Source: an uncultured Gammaproteobacteria bacterium (lineage in GTDB: Bacteria; Pseudomonadota; Gammaproteobacteria; Pseudomonadales; Pseudohongiellaceae). From it: a DNA stretch of 64,000 nucleotides. The DNA is taken from NCBI GenBank assembly GCA_913060495.1, contig CAJXRP010000006.1:62001-126000 (forward strand), written 5' to 3'. Made by a program: the position numbers and the translations under genes. The notes under the pieces are model-generated. The model saw only the letters and a program-made list of their open reading frames with translations, searched no databases and was not told where the DNA came from. The stretch's first letter is position 1. The number at the start of each line of letters is the position of its first letter. Of the stretch, positions 1 through 8,302 are shown one piece after another.

Positions 1-1
1 G

Positions 2-667
2 ACGCATTATTTACTGCAAGAATATTTTTCTGAGGATTTGTCTGAAGTCGCCCGTAACGAGTTGGATCGGCATTTGGCTGGGTGTGTGCATTGTAATGCC
101 GAGCTTGAGTCAGTGTTACTTGCGCAGCAAGATCTACAGCAGTGGCAGGAGCAAAGCGTTCCGCATTGGGATCGTGGTCTTGAGTTATTTCGTCAGGAGC
201 ATCGCGTCGAACGTCCAGTTTCGCGATTTTGGTTGAGTTGGCAGTGGCTGCCAACGGCGGCATCGCTAGCTATGTTGTGTGTATTGTTATTCAACGTGAG
301 CGTGGTCAGTAACGATTCTGGTTTCTCTGTCTCCTTCGCCGGATCTAGCGCTTCGGGCACTGATTTAAATGCACGATTGGCTGAGTTTGAGCAAGCCCAG
401 CGTTTGGAAATGCAGCAGCTGGTAACGAGGGTAGAGAGCAGGCAGGACAGCAACAATGTGCAATTGTTGCAGGCGGTCATGGAGCAGACTCAGCAATCGA
501 CAGCTGATAGTTTCGATCAAATGTATGCCTATTTCGAACAGCAGCGACTCTTAGACCTGCAAGACATGCGAGCTGGCTATGAACAGTTAGTAGACAGCGA
601 CTATGAAACGATTCGTTCTTTGCAGCAGTTAGTAAACTATGTGGGTTATCAGAGCGACATCCGATAA
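2..667 (+). CDS. Zinc-finger anti-sigma-like membrane protein (5' end outside window)
   Basis: The reading frame is open to the left edge, so the true start lies outside; the TTG at 38 is only the first start-like codon inside. The N-terminal part carries a His-x3-Cys-x2-Cys pattern (HLAGCVHC), typical of the zf-HC2 domain of ECF anti-sigma factors. One membrane span follows (around LPTAASLAMLCVLLF), then a polar, Gln-rich, probably coiled-coil periplasmic tail. Known family members bind an ECF sigma factor through the zinc domain; a sigma gene would be expected just upstream, but cannot be seen. The next gene follows after 12 bases and encodes an exported coiled-coil protein, so the two probably act together at the envelope. 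The anti-sigma role is inferred from the motif and topology. Confidence 0.65.
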   Translation, partial: THYLLQEYFSEDLSEVARNELDRHLAGCVHCNAELESVLLAQQDLQQWQEQSVPHWDRGLELFRQEHRVERPVSRFWLSWQWLPTAASLAMLCVLLFNVSVVSNDSGFSVSFAGSSASGTDLNARLAEFEQAQRLEMQQLVTRVESRQDSNNVQLLQAVMEQTQQSTADSFDQMYAYFEQQRLLDLQDMRAGYEQLVDSDYETIRSLQQLVNYVGYQSDIR

Positions 668-679
668 GAGGGCTGGATT

Positions 680-1729
680 ATGCGAAAAGTTATAAGACAA
701 ACCTTGGCTGTAGCTGTGGCATTGATTGGCGCAGCATCGGCGCATGCTCAAGATTCAAGCCTTGAGGGCTTGCAAAAAAATATCGATATATTCTCAGGTG
801 TGTTGGAAGATGCGCTGGACTTCAAGGAGGCAAAGGGGCTGTTCGGTCTGAGCCTTGGCGGTATTGAGGACACCTATCTGCTTGGGCAGGGCGTGGTGTT
901 AGAGGTGCGCACGCCTCTGGCTAACAGCCGCAATAGATTGAGTCTCGCGTCCCTGAATTCTGCTATGCAGACATTGCAGGTGAGTGGCAATCCCTTTGAA
1001 TCGATCGCCTCATCCCGATCTCAACCTCGATTGCAGTCTTCATCGGCACAGGCATCCCCGGTAATGGCTTTACAGAGTCAGCCTGCGCAGTCCAATAGCT
1101 TCTATGCTCAGATGATGGAGCGCGTCGCGAATGTCGACTATTCACTCGCTGTTAACAATGCTATTCAACAGGCGACAGAATCAGCACGCTCTCTACGTTC
1201 ACTTGGTTCTGTCGATGACAATGACTATGAGCAGTTGCGTGCCGACCTAGAGGGCTTGCGGGTAGAAATGGGAGAAAAGATGCGGGGCCTGCGGGATTTG
1301 GAAGCGCAGATCAGGGCATCGACCACTCAAGCTCTAGCAGATTCGAACATCGAGGAAGAGATGCGTAGCAAGCTCGATGCGGTTATGGCGCAGATTGAAC
1401 CATTACGGGAGCAGGCTGTTGCTAAGGCTGCGGAACTTAAACTGCGTAGCGAACAGGCTGAGCAGGTATACGCTCAGCAGTGGCAACAAGATGTTGTGGC
1501 GTTTGAGGATAAGCTATATCAGGCGATGTGCGACTATGGGTCGACGTTGCGTGAATTACCCGTTGATGAGCGCGTCTCAATAATTCTTACTGGGCTTGGT
1601 GCGCAAGGCGAAGACCAGCGCCGCAGGGATAAGATTCATGTGTTCAGCAAAGTTGATTTGCAGGAATGCCAATCAGGTGACATTTCACTAGCGACTTTGC
1701 GAGAACGATCCGATCACTACAGCTACTAG
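680..1729 (+). CDS. Exported coiled-coil protein of unknown function
   Basis: 349 residues with a clear signal peptide ending near AHA-Q at residue 24. The middle (about residues 180-270) is rich in Leu, Glu, Gln and Arg with heptad-like spacing, so a long coiled coil is likely. Two Cys residues occur near the C-terminus and could form a disulfide. No catalytic motif is recognised. It sits 12 bases after the anti-sigma-like gene and is probably co-transcribed, which suggests a periplasmic partner, sensor or target of that envelope-stress circuit. That link is inference from position only. Confidence 0.6.
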   Translation: MRKVIRQTLAVAVALIGAASAHAQDSSLEGLQKNIDIFSGVLEDALDFKEAKGLFGLSLGGIEDTYLLGQGVVLEVRTPLANSRNRLSLASLNSAMQTLQVSGNPFESIASSRSQPRLQSSSAQASPVMALQSQPAQSNSFYAQMMERVANVDYSLAVNNAIQQATESARSLRSLGSVDDNDYEQLRADLEGLRVEMGEKMRGLRDLEAQIRASTTQALADSNIEEEMRSKLDAVMAQIEPLREQAVAKAAELKLRSEQAEQVYAQQWQQDVVAFEDKLYQAMCDYGSTLRELPVDERVSIILTGLGAQGEDQRRRDKIHVFSKVDLQECQSGDISLATLRERSDHYSY

Positions 1730-1748
1730 TCAGCGTCTTTCAATTTAT

Positions 1749-1787
1749 CCTGGGCTTGACTGATGATTTAACTCAGGTTCGCCCAGG
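1749..1787. other. Inverted repeat between convergent genes
   Basis: CCTGGGC (1749-1755) and GCCCAGG (1781-1787) form a perfect 7-bp stem around a 25-base loop between two convergent genes. There is no T-run on either side, so an intrinsic terminator is not convincing; the hairpin could still protect 3' ends or mark a Rho-dependent stop. Confidence 0.35.
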
Positions 1788-1790
1788 TGC

Positions 1791-2600
1791 CTAGAACGGA
1801 GCGCCGGTTATGTTTACATCTGCCGGTGCGAACTGTTTCGCTAAATCAGAGCCTTGATACAAGCGCGTAATCAACAGTAGCACTCCGGGAACATCCAATA
1901 AATCGATGTCGTTGAATATCAGCTTTCGGCGAATTCTCTCACGCGCTGTAAACAATGTGCCTGTCTCAGTGAAATTTAAGAAGGTGAAATTCTCATCTTC
2001 GACTCCCCAGTTGCTGGATATAACTTCTTGCCCAACACCCCCGTCTAGGCGTTGGAAGGGATAGAACCATCTTCCTCCGGCATAGCCTGCTTCATAGGTA
2101 ATGATATTCCCATCAGGGTAGTACCAGGTTTCATTGAATGCGCGAAAATAGTTTGTCGCCAGGGTCCCATTCGGCCAGAAAATAGCTTGATCACCGTGCA
2201 TCCAGTGATAGGCCATTATTCGACCATTTGGGTAATAAATGGTTGTGTCTCGCCCCGGTTCCGCCATAAACAGCTGTCCATTCGGGAAATACCAGGCTTT
2301 ATGGTAAAGGTCATTGGAAATTAGCGAGCCATTCCCATAGTAGCTATTGCCACGGCGGTAGCCAGTTAGAATTACCGGTTGGCAGGCTAGCTGGTTGAGC
2401 TCGGCGAGTGCGTCAGCCATGGCGTTCATCTCCCCGACATCATCGAAATCAGCGGGTAGCATGGTATTCAGTGCGAGCATCTTGCCCAAAAATTCAAGTG
2501 TTGCACAGGCACTACTGACGTTTGCGGAGCCTTCTCGGGCTAATACGGCAGGAGAAAAGCTCAGCAATAGCGAAAGGGCTAGAATTCGAGCATGTCTCAT
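1791..2600 (-). CDS. Exported protein with MORN-like repeats
   Basis: The start is placed at the ATG at 2600, because an AGGAG ribosome site lies just upstream and the product then opens with a signal peptide ending near VLA-R. The longer frame from 2636 has no such support. The mature protein (about 250 residues) contains several consecutive units of the type W/Y-Y/F-x-N/D-G (FPNG, YPNG, WPNG, YPDG, about residues 100-180), spaced about 16-20 residues apart. This resembles MORN or toxin-type antitoxin YwqK repeats, which are structural beta-hairpin units. The C-terminal third has no recognised domain. A surface or periplasmic structural role is plausible; no enzyme function can be assigned. 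Confidence 0.6.
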   Translation of the reverse strand: MRHARILALSLLLSFSPAVLAREGSANVSSACATLEFLGKMLALNTMLPADFDDVGEMNAMADALAELNQLACQPVILTGYRRGNSYYGNGSLISNDLYHKAWYFPNGQLFMAEPGRDTTIYYPNGRIMAYHWMHGDQAIFWPNGTLATNYFRAFNETWYYPDGNIITYEAGYAGGRWFYPFQRLDGGVGQEVISSNWGVEDENFTFLNFTETGTLFTARERIRRKLIFNDIDLLDVPGVLLLITRLYQGSDLAKQFAPADVNITGAPF

Positions 2601-2744
2601 GGTCAATCTCCTTTTTTCGGTTCTTCTCTGGTGCATTTTCGAAACGATTTGTTTCGAAACTTCTCAAATAGTATCGCCTCTAATGTGAACGCTGACTTAA
2701 TACTCCTTCTGTCTCGTCGATTCCCCGCAAAAGAGAATTTTGGC

Positions 2745-2772
2745 TTGGTCTGAGCTGAAAATTCCTTATAAT
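2745..2772 (+). promoter_or_regulatory. Putative sigma-70 promoter for the zinc-ribbon gene
   Basis: TTGGTC (2745-2750), a 16-base spacer and a perfect TATAAT (2767-2772) precede the gene at 2895. The resulting leader of roughly 115 bases contains two small hairpins: TCAACA/TGTTGA (about 2779-2794) and CACCAA/TTGGTG (about 2806-2823). Confidence 0.5.
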
Positions 2773-2894
2773 ATGGGCTCTCAACACAGGTGTTGATTGC
2801 CGCGCACCAAAATGACTTGGTGAGCTAAGTCAGAATAAGCCAGGTCTGAGAAGATGGGCCCCGATAATAAGAAGCTGTATCTGAGGAGAACCGA

Positions 2895-3287
2895 ATGGAC
2901 TGTCCAAAATGCAATTCCGAGATGCAGGAGCTCAAGATTGAGACACTGCATGGCAAAGTAGTTATAGATAAGTGCAATAGCTGCAAGGGTCTATGGTTCG
3001 ATAACGGCGAAGCAGAGCAGTTAAAAGGCGACTGGATGGCGGACTTTGCTGACAGTGGCGATCGAGAAGTAGGTAAGACCTACAATACCGTACGCGATAT
3101 TCAGTGTCCTCGTTGTGGTAAAAGTATGGTCAAATTGAATGACCCGAAACAATCACATTTAGAATATGAAGCTTGCGAGGAGCATGGAGTGTTCATGGAT
3201 GCTGGCGAATTCACCGATTACAAGCACGAAACTTTGATGGATGTTTTTCGTGATGTAGTGGCAAAGATTACGCGAAGACAAAAGTAA
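2895..3287 (+). CDS. Double zinc-ribbon protein (zf-TFIIB family)
   Basis: 130 residues. The N-terminus has two CxxC pairs (CPKC and CNSC) separated by about 20 residues and followed by GLWFDNGE, which is the hallmark of the bacterial TFIIB-type zinc-ribbon family. A second ribbon-like unit starts at CPRC near residue 75 and is followed by a Cys-x2-EHG segment in place of the second pair. An AGGAG ribosome site precedes the ATG by 7 bases. The protein is cytosolic and without enzyme motifs; members of this family are of unknown function and may bind nucleic acid or protein. It is a single-gene unit with its own promoter and terminator. Confidence 0.75.
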   Translation: MDCPKCNSEMQELKIETLHGKVVIDKCNSCKGLWFDNGEAEQLKGDWMADFADSGDREVGKTYNTVRDIQCPRCGKSMVKLNDPKQSHLEYEACEEHGVFMDAGEFTDYKHETLMDVFRDVVAKITRRQK

Positions 3288-3362
3288 TTCAGATTAAGCA
3301 AGTGTAGGTGATGAGTAGGCGGGCAGATTTTGTCGCTGATCAATCTACGCTAACTTAGACAG

Positions 3363-4196
3363 TTAAGAATGCCATTTGGGGTGCAACCAAATGGCATTTT
3401 TTATTGCTTGCTGATCAAGGGCAGGGAACTTTCCGATATCGGTCCAGGTAGCAGCAGCGTCGTGAAAGTCTGAGCCAACCGACAGGTACAGGGACTTCTC
3501 TTCGGCGAGTCTGCTTAAATAGGCTTTCATGTTGGGGTCTATGTTTGAGTAACTGCCCTCGATAGCTTCTCCGCCACATTTTTTGAAATCATCGAGCAGT
3601 GAGCTTAGTTTTGTTTTGCTTAATGAATAGCGGCCTGGATGGGCAACTACTGCTACACCCGAGGCTTTAAGAATCGCAGTTATTCCCTCTTGCAGGCTAC
3701 AACAGCCTGCTGCTGCATAGACTCTGCCGCGTTTACCAAGATGGGTTTTAAAGGCTTTCTGTTTATTCTTGCAGACTTTTTCTTGCACTAGAAAGTCTGC
3801 TATATGACTGCGCGTATAAGCTGTACATGGCAGTGATTGTAGGTAAGGGATTAGTCCGTCTATGCCAATTTTTTGTAAGTTTTTGTTTATAGCTTCGGCT
3901 CGATTTTCTCGCTGCAGTTGCTGCGAAGCTAACAGTTTTTCTATGTGACTATTGTTAGGGTCGATGAACAAGCCAACGATGTGAATCTCCATGGTATTCC
4001 ATAGGCAGGAGAGTTCTACGCCATTGATGATGGTGATGTCTCCTGCTTCGGATTGGAGAGCTTCTAGACCGTCTATGCAGTCGTGATCGGTAAGTGCCAG
4101 ATGGGTAAGTTTTTTTTCTGTTGCGCGCTGTAGCAAGAACGAAGGCGACTGCTTTCCGTCTGAGAAATGGCTATGGCAATGTAAGTCGACTTTCAT
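3363..4196 (-). CDS. yciV: PHP-domain phosphoesterase, YciV/RNase AM-like
   Basis: 277 residues opening with the PHP signature HCHSHFSDG. Further metal-ligand motifs are LTDHD near residue 38, VELS near 60, VAHPGRY near 190 and GSDFHDA near 242, in the order expected for the PHP fold. The E. coli homologue YciV (TrpH, RNase AM) hydrolyses 3',5'-nucleoside bisphosphates and trims RNA 5' ends using three metal ions in the cytosol. The length matches that family. Here it stands alone and convergent to the zinc-ribbon gene, not beside trp genes. Its last codons overlap a terminator used by the opposite strand. The family call is firm; the exact substrate is by homology. Confidence 0.85.
   Translation of the reverse strand: MKVDLHCHSHFSDGKQSPSFLLQRATEKKLTHLALTDHDCIDGLEALQSEAGDITIINGVELSCLWNTMEIHIVGLFIDPNNSHIEKLLASQQLQRENRAEAINKNLQKIGIDGLIPYLQSLPCTAYTRSHIADFLVQEKVCKNKQKAFKTHLGKRGRVYAAAGCCSLQEGITAILKASGVAVVAHPGRYSLSKTKLSSLLDDFKKCGGEAIEGSYSNIDPNMKAYLSRLAEEKSLYLSVGSDFHDAAATWTDIGKFPALDQQAIKNAIWLHPKWHS
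3371..3402 (+). terminator. Intrinsic terminator inside the 3' end of the convergent gene
   Basis: GCCATTTGG (3371-3379) and CCAAATGGC (3387-3395) form a perfect 9-bp stem with a 7-base loop, followed by six Ts (3397-3402). It points along the + strand and so ends transcription of the zinc-ribbon gene, while lying within the last dozen codons of the convergent PHP gene. Confidence 0.7.
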
Positions 4197-4251
4197 TGTT
4201 AATTTCTATGATCTCTGTCAAGGGCCGCTCGGTGTATTCTAGGCAGGCTGC

Positions 4252-4270
4252 GGTATTCTATAGGAATACC
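4252..4270. repeat. Short perfect palindrome GGTATTC-N5-GAATACC
   Basis: Two 7-base arms separated by 5 bases lie in the divergent 291-base gap between yciV and the DinB-fold gene. It could be an operator for either gene; a related GTATTCTA word occurs about 20 bases upstream. No regulator is identified. Confidence 0.35.
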
Positions 4271-4487
4271 GATAAAGAGATCACGCTAATGCTCTAAAGA
4301 TCATGCAATAAAAAAGTGGCTAACGTGGTCTTATGGGGGGTAATCAAAGGATTCACGCAGTCGGCGCTTCGCTCGACTCCATAGTAGCTATTTGGCTGCT
4401 ATGTTATATTTATGCAGTTAGCCAACTCGACACGATAGCTCCGAAAGTTCGGTCGGTGGCTCCTCAATAAGTGGTAATAGTAGACTA

Positions 4488-5042
4488 ATGACCCATACCG
4501 AAATAGAGCAGCGAGTCGCAGGATTCGAAGAGCCAAATTCTAAGTTGCTTCTGGTCGGCGGGTGTATGAATTGCATCGAACAATGCGATCAAATTCTAAG
4601 TATTGTATCGCAAGAAAATTACTGCGATGAATCCAAAGGCAGTTCTTCGATGGGTGCGCATATCCGCCATATTCTCGATCGTTTTCACTGTTTCTTCGCG
4701 GGTCTAGGAGATGCCTCAATTGACTACGATGCGCGTAAGCGCGACAGAGAGATAGAGCAGAATTTGGAAGCGGCAACGTTCGCATTGGCAAGCGTTGCGC
4801 GAAAAATAGAGCAGATGCGGACATCAGTGACCAGTATTGAGCTCATTTCCGTAAGAGAATCCGTATTGCCCTCCAGCCCCGCTGTTGAAATTCCCAGTAC
4901 GGTAGAGCGGGAATTGATGGGTCTTATTACCCACAGCATTCACCATCTAGCCATTATTGCGTTGCAAGCCAAGTCTTTCGGCTATCAGATTGATAGCGAT
5001 TTTGGTAAGGCGCCCTCTACTATCGTCTACGAACGCGCCTAG
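4488..5042 (+). CDS. DinB-like four-helix metalloprotein
   Basis: 184 residues without signal peptide. Conserved-looking His residues occur in helices: GAHIRHILDRFHCF near residue 55 and HSIHHLAIIALQAKSFG near residue 147. The pairing of an early (H)IRHxLDxF helix with a late HxxHH helix is typical of the DinB/YfiT-like fold, where three His bind a metal. Members include thiol-dependent transferases and proteins of unknown function. It lies just upstream of the isc operon in the same direction, but the iscR promoter separates them. A function beyond the fold cannot be given. Confidence 0.6.
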   Translation: MTHTEIEQRVAGFEEPNSKLLLVGGCMNCIEQCDQILSIVSQENYCDESKGSSSMGAHIRHILDRFHCFFAGLGDASIDYDARKRDREIEQNLEAATFALASVARKIEQMRTSVTSIELISVRESVLPSSPAVEIPSTVERELMGLITHSIHHLAIIALQAKSFGYQIDSDFGKAPSTIVYERA

Positions 5043-5093
5043 GCCAGTACTCTGCAAGCTCCAACTCTGGGGCTAGATTAATCGCACTCCCAT

Positions 5094-5118
5094 ATACTTG
5101 ACTAATTTACTTAGGTAT
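5094..5118 (+). promoter_or_regulatory. Type 1 IscR binding site
   Basis: The 25 bases from ATACTTGACT to TTAGGTAT follow the E. coli type 1 IscR consensus (ATASYYGACTRWWWYAGTCRRSTAT) at all positions except in the AGTC core of the right arm, which reads ACTT. It overlaps the -35 element of the iscR promoter. [2Fe-2S]-IscR binding here would give the classical autorepression that couples ISC expression to cluster supply. Confidence 0.75.
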
Positions 5119-5126
5119 TCGATAAT
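5098..5126 (+). promoter_or_regulatory. isc operon promoter
   Basis: TTGACT (5098-5103), a 17-base spacer and GATAAT (5121-5126) make a strong sigma-70 promoter 35 bases before the iscR start. The -35 element lies inside the IscR-type palindrome, which is the arrangement known for repression by holo-IscR in E. coli. Confidence 0.75.
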
Positions 5127-5160
5127 TGCCATCGTTTACTAGGCATCAAAAAGGCTTCCC

Positions 5161-5652
5161 ATGCGCTTAACAACAAAGGGTAGGTACGCGGTAACAGCAA
5201 TGCTGGACTTGGCTCTGCATAAGAATCAGGGGCCGGTGAGTCTTGCTGATATATCAAGACGGCAGGCAATTTCACTCTCCTATTTAGAGCAATTGTTTGC
5301 CAAATTACGCCGTGGAGCACTGGTTAGCAGTGTGCGTGGCCCGGGCGGTGGCTATGAGCTTGCTGGTGGCTCTGAAGACATTTATATCGCGCAGATCGTG
5401 GATGCCGTGAATGAGTCGGTCGATACCACGAAGTGTAAAGGAGCGGGTGACTGTCAAGGCGGCGAAACCTGCCTTACCCACTATTTGTGGGAAGATCTCA
5501 GCGAACAGATTCATGCCTTTCTGGAGGGTATCAGCCTTGCAGATCTGGTGGCTAAGAATGAAGTAAAACGAATTTCGGAGAAGCAGGACCGAAAACACCT
5601 AATTGTCAGCGAAAACGTCGAAGACATCAGAGTTTTGGCCCCTAGCTTATAA
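5161..5652 (+). CDS. iscR: Fe-S cluster-sensing transcription regulator IscR
   Basis: 163 residues, Rrf2 family. The winged helix-turn-helix opens with [18 protein letters not shown] and continues through the recognition helix ([14 protein letters not shown]) and the wing (VRGPGGGY). The three cluster-ligating cysteines are present as C-x5-C-x5-C ([13 protein letters not shown], near residues 92-104), followed by the His ligand three residues later. IscR represses the isc operon when it carries a [2Fe-2S] cluster and activates other genes when apo. It is the first gene of the operon, and iscS follows after 22 bases. The C-terminal tail after residue 135 is variable in the family. Confidence 0.95.
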   Translation: MRLTTKGRYAVTAMLDLALHKNQGPVSLADISRRQAISLSYLEQLFAKLRRGALVSSVRGPGGGYELAGGSEDIYIAQIVDAVNESVDTTKCKGAGDCQGGETCLTHYLWEDLSEQIHAFLEGISLADLVAKNEVKRISEKQDRKHLIVSENVEDIRVLAPSL

Positions 5653-5674
5653 AGTAGTAGCAGCGGAGCAAGCA

Positions 5675-6889
5675 ATGCAATTTCCAATTTATCTAGATTA
5701 TTCAGCAACTACCCCGGTAGATCCGCGAGTAGCAGCAAAAATGGCAGAGTGTTTAACTCTGGAGGCAAATTTCGGCAATCCCGCTTCGCGGTCACACATG
5801 TTTGGCTGGAAGGCGGAAGAGGCTGTAGAAACGGCACGTCGTCAGGTGGCTGACTTGGTGAACTGTGATCCGCGCGAGATCGTGTGGACGTCGGGCGCAA
5901 CTGAGGCCGACAATTTGGCTATTAAGGGTGCGGCTCATTTCTATGTAAAGAAAGGCAAGCACATAATCACCTCCAAGATCGAACATAAGGCTGTTCTAGA
6001 CAGCTGTCGTCAGTTGGAGCGAGAAGGCTTCGAAGTGACCTACCTGGATCCTACCGAAGCAGGGATTATCTCCCCGGAAGCGGTGGCCGCAGCAATTCGT
6101 CCCGACACTACACTCGTTTCATTGATGCATGTGAATAACGAGATTGGAGTGATTAATGACATCGCCGCTATTGGCAAGGTCACTCGCGAGCACAAGGTTA
6201 TTTTTCATGTCGATGCTGCTCAGAGCACTGGTAAGCTCGATATTGATCTGGAAGAAATGCAGGTGGATCTTATGTCATTAACTGCACATAAGACCTATGG
6301 TCCTAAAGGTATTGGCGCGCTGTATGTTCGCCGTAAGCCCCGTGTGCGCATAGAGCCGCAGATGCACGGTGGTGGTCATGAGCGTGGTATGCGCTCAGGC
6401 ACATTAGCCACACATCAAATTGTCGGCATGGGTGAGGCTTTCCATCTCGCTAAGGAAGAAATGCACGCTGAGAATATCCGTTTGCTGGCTCTTCGAAATC
6501 GCCTGCTTGATGGATTTAAGGATATGGAAGAGGTATTCGTGAACGGCGATGCCGATCTTCGCGTTGCAGGAAACCTAAATATCAGCTTCAACTTCGTCGA
6601 AGGAGAATCATTAATGATGGCTCTTCGCGATCTTGCTGTTTCTTCTGGATCTGCTTGTACGTCAGCGAGCCTAGAGCCTTCCTATGTGTTGCGCGCTATT
6701 GGCTTAAATGATGAATTAGCGCATAGCTCTCTGCGAATGACCATTGGTCGTTTTACCACTGAAGAAGAGATAGATTACACGATCGTAAAAGTTCGTGAAG
6801 CCGTAGGAAAATTACGAGAATTATCGCCCTTGTGGGACATGCACAAAGACGGTGTCGATCTAAGTCAAGTTAAATGGGCAGCTCACTAA
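5675..6889 (+). CDS. iscS: Cysteine desulfurase IscS
   Basis: The ATG at 5675 gives 404 residues, the same length as E. coli IscS, and begins with the conserved (M)[20 protein letters not shown] ribosome site lies 7 bases upstream; the longer frame from 5603 overlaps iscR and is rejected. The PLP lysine is in [11 protein letters not shown] and the catalytic cysteine on the mobile loop is in [13 protein letters not shown]. The enzyme converts cysteine to alanine and hands persulfide sulfur to IscU and to tRNA-thiolation partners. The C-terminal tail ([18 protein letters not shown]) is the known IscU/Fdx-binding end. Confidence 0.97.
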   Translation: MQFPIYLDYSATTPVDPRVAAKMAECLTLEANFGNPASRSHMFGWKAEEAVETARRQVADLVNCDPREIVWTSGATEADNLAIKGAAHFYVKKGKHIITSKIEHKAVLDSCRQLEREGFEVTYLDPTEAGIISPEAVAAAIRPDTTLVSLMHVNNEIGVINDIAAIGKVTREHKVIFHVDAAQSTGKLDIDLEEMQVDLMSLTAHKTYGPKGIGALYVRRKPRVRIEPQMHGGGHERGMRSGTLATHQIVGMGEAFHLAKEEMHAENIRLLALRNRLLDGFKDMEEVFVNGDADLRVAGNLNISFNFVEGESLMMALRDLAVSSGSACTSASLEPSYVLRAIGLNDELAHSSLRMTIGRFTTEEEIDYTIVKVREAVGKLRELSPLWDMHKDGVDLSQVKWAAH

Positions 6890-6914
6890 ATCCAGCGAGT
6901 CAGGAGAATTAAGA

Positions 6915-7298
6915 ATGGCATATTCAGATAAGGTATTAGATCACTACGAAAATCCTCGCAACGTTGGCAAAATGGATGACGACGATGTAAATGTTGGCAC
7001 CGGCATGGTTGGTGCTCCAGCGTGCGGTGACGTGATGCGTCTGCAAATAAAGGTAGATGAGAATGGTGTCATCGAAGACGCGAAGTTTAAGACCTACGGT
7101 TGCGGTTCAGCTATTGCCTCAAGTTCATTGCTTACGGAATGGGTAAAAGGTCGCTCACTGGATGAGGCTACAAAGATTAAGAACATAGATATAGCCGAAG
7201 AATTAGGCCTGCCGCCAGTGAAGATTCACTGTTCGGTTTTAGCCGAAGATGCGATTAAGGCGGCTATTGAAGACGTAAGGCAGAAGCGTAAAGGTTAA
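6915..7298 (+). CDS. iscU: Fe-S scaffold protein IscU
   Basis: 127 residues. The three ligating cysteines are in [22 protein letters not shown] and [11 protein letters not shown], and the stabilising Asp of the first motif is present. LPPVKIHCS contains the LPPVK site recognised by the chaperone HscA. IscU receives sulfur from IscS and iron, builds a [2Fe-2S] cluster and releases it with HscA/HscB help. It begins 25 bases after iscS with an AGGAG ribosome site. Confidence 0.97.
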   Translation: MAYSDKVLDHYENPRNVGKMDDDDVNVGTGMVGAPACGDVMRLQIKVDENGVIEDAKFKTYGCGSAIASSSLLTEWVKGRSLDEATKIKNIDIAEELGLPPVKIHCSVLAEDAIKAAIEDVRQKRKG

Positions 7299-7329
7299 CG
7301 TCAGCAGAATAACGGGAAAGCAGCAAATC

Positions 7330-7653
7330 ATGGCAATTTCAATTTCAAATACAGCCGCGCAGCATGTGGCCGGTCAACTTGCGGATCGAGGCCATGGCAT
7401 CGGTATCCGCGTCGGGGTCAAGACAACCGGATGTTCCGGAATGGCCTATGTCCTCGAGTTTGTCGACAAGATAGAGGTTGGGGATCAAGTATTCGAAGAG
7501 CAGGGCGTGAAGATCATAGTCGACCCGAAGAGCCTCGCTTACATCGATGGGACTGAAATGGATTTCGTAAAGCAGGGTGTGAATGAAGGGTTTGAATTTA
7601 AGAATCCAAACGCGAAGGGCGAGTGCGGCTGCGGCGAGAGCTTTAGCATCTGA
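7330..7653 (+). CDS. iscA: A-type Fe-S carrier IscA
   Basis: 107 residues with the HesB/IscA fold. The three conserved cysteines are present, one in TTGCSGMAY near residue 36 and two in GECGCGESF at the C-terminus. A-type proteins carry [2Fe-2S] or [4Fe-4S] clusters from IscU to target apoproteins. It is 31 bases after iscU in the standard operon position. Confidence 0.96.
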   Translation: MAISISNTAAQHVAGQLADRGHGIGIRVGVKTTGCSGMAYVLEFVDKIEVGDQVFEEQGVKIIVDPKSLAYIDGTEMDFVKQGVNEGFEFKNPNAKGECGCGESFSI

Positions 7654-7711
7654 CTCGACGTTCTTCGAACAGCCTTTATTGAACTAACCCCGCAAGCGTA
7701 GCCTATTCAAA

Positions 7712-8245
7712 GTGCAGTCACTGAAAAGCAATTACTTCCAACTATTTAATCTACCGCAGTCCTGGGATATCGATCAGGATGCGTTAAGTGACGAGTATCG
7801 GAAACAGCAGGGCGAAGTGCATCCCGATCGCTTCGCTGGCGCTATCGATACCGAAAAGCTCCGCGCTCTGCAGCTCAGCAGTTACCTAAATGAAGCCTAT
7901 GAGACGCTTAAGTCTCCGCTGCGACGTGCCGCTTATTTGTTATCATTGCATGATATCGATGTGGAACAGGTAGATCAGAGCGATCTAAGCATGGATCTTC
8001 TGCTTGAACAAATTCAGCTTCGGGAGAAGTTAGATGAACTTCCTAAAGATGAATCGGCCCTAGTAGATTTGGACAAGTTGCGTGCTGAGGTAACAGTAAA
8101 ACTGGAGAGGCAAGAAAAAAGCTTCGCTGAATGTTTTGCCGCAGCAAATTACGATGGGGCGAAGAAGGTCTATCATGAGCTACAATTCCTCAATAAGTTA
8201 AGGACAGAAATCGATGCCGGCGAAGAACTTCGTCTCGGTTATTGA
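7712..8245 (+). CDS. hscB: J-domain co-chaperone HscB
   Basis: 177 residues starting at a GTG (7712), because the conserved beginning NYFQLFNLP lies immediately after it and no ATG fits. The N-terminal J domain carries the HPD motif (EVHPDRFA) that stimulates HscA ATPase. The C-terminal helical domain (about residues 85-170) binds IscU. It delivers IscU to HscA for cluster release. Length is normal for the family (E. coli 171). Confidence 0.94.
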   Translation: MQSLKSNYFQLFNLPQSWDIDQDALSDEYRKQQGEVHPDRFAGAIDTEKLRALQLSSYLNEAYETLKSPLRRAAYLLSLHDIDVEQVDQSDLSMDLLLEQIQLREKLDELPKDESALVDLDKLRAEVTVKLERQEKSFAECFAAANYDGAKKVYHELQFLNKLRTEIDAGEELRLGY

Positions 8246-8302
8246 TTTAGAATGCGCCTAAGCGCTAAGCAGCGCATCTAGTTACAGAGACAATATACGA
8301 AC

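Noticed and set aside
5603..5674. N-terminal extension of IscS from 5603
   Set aside because: It overlaps iscR, lacks family similarity and the ATG at 5675 gives the exact family length.
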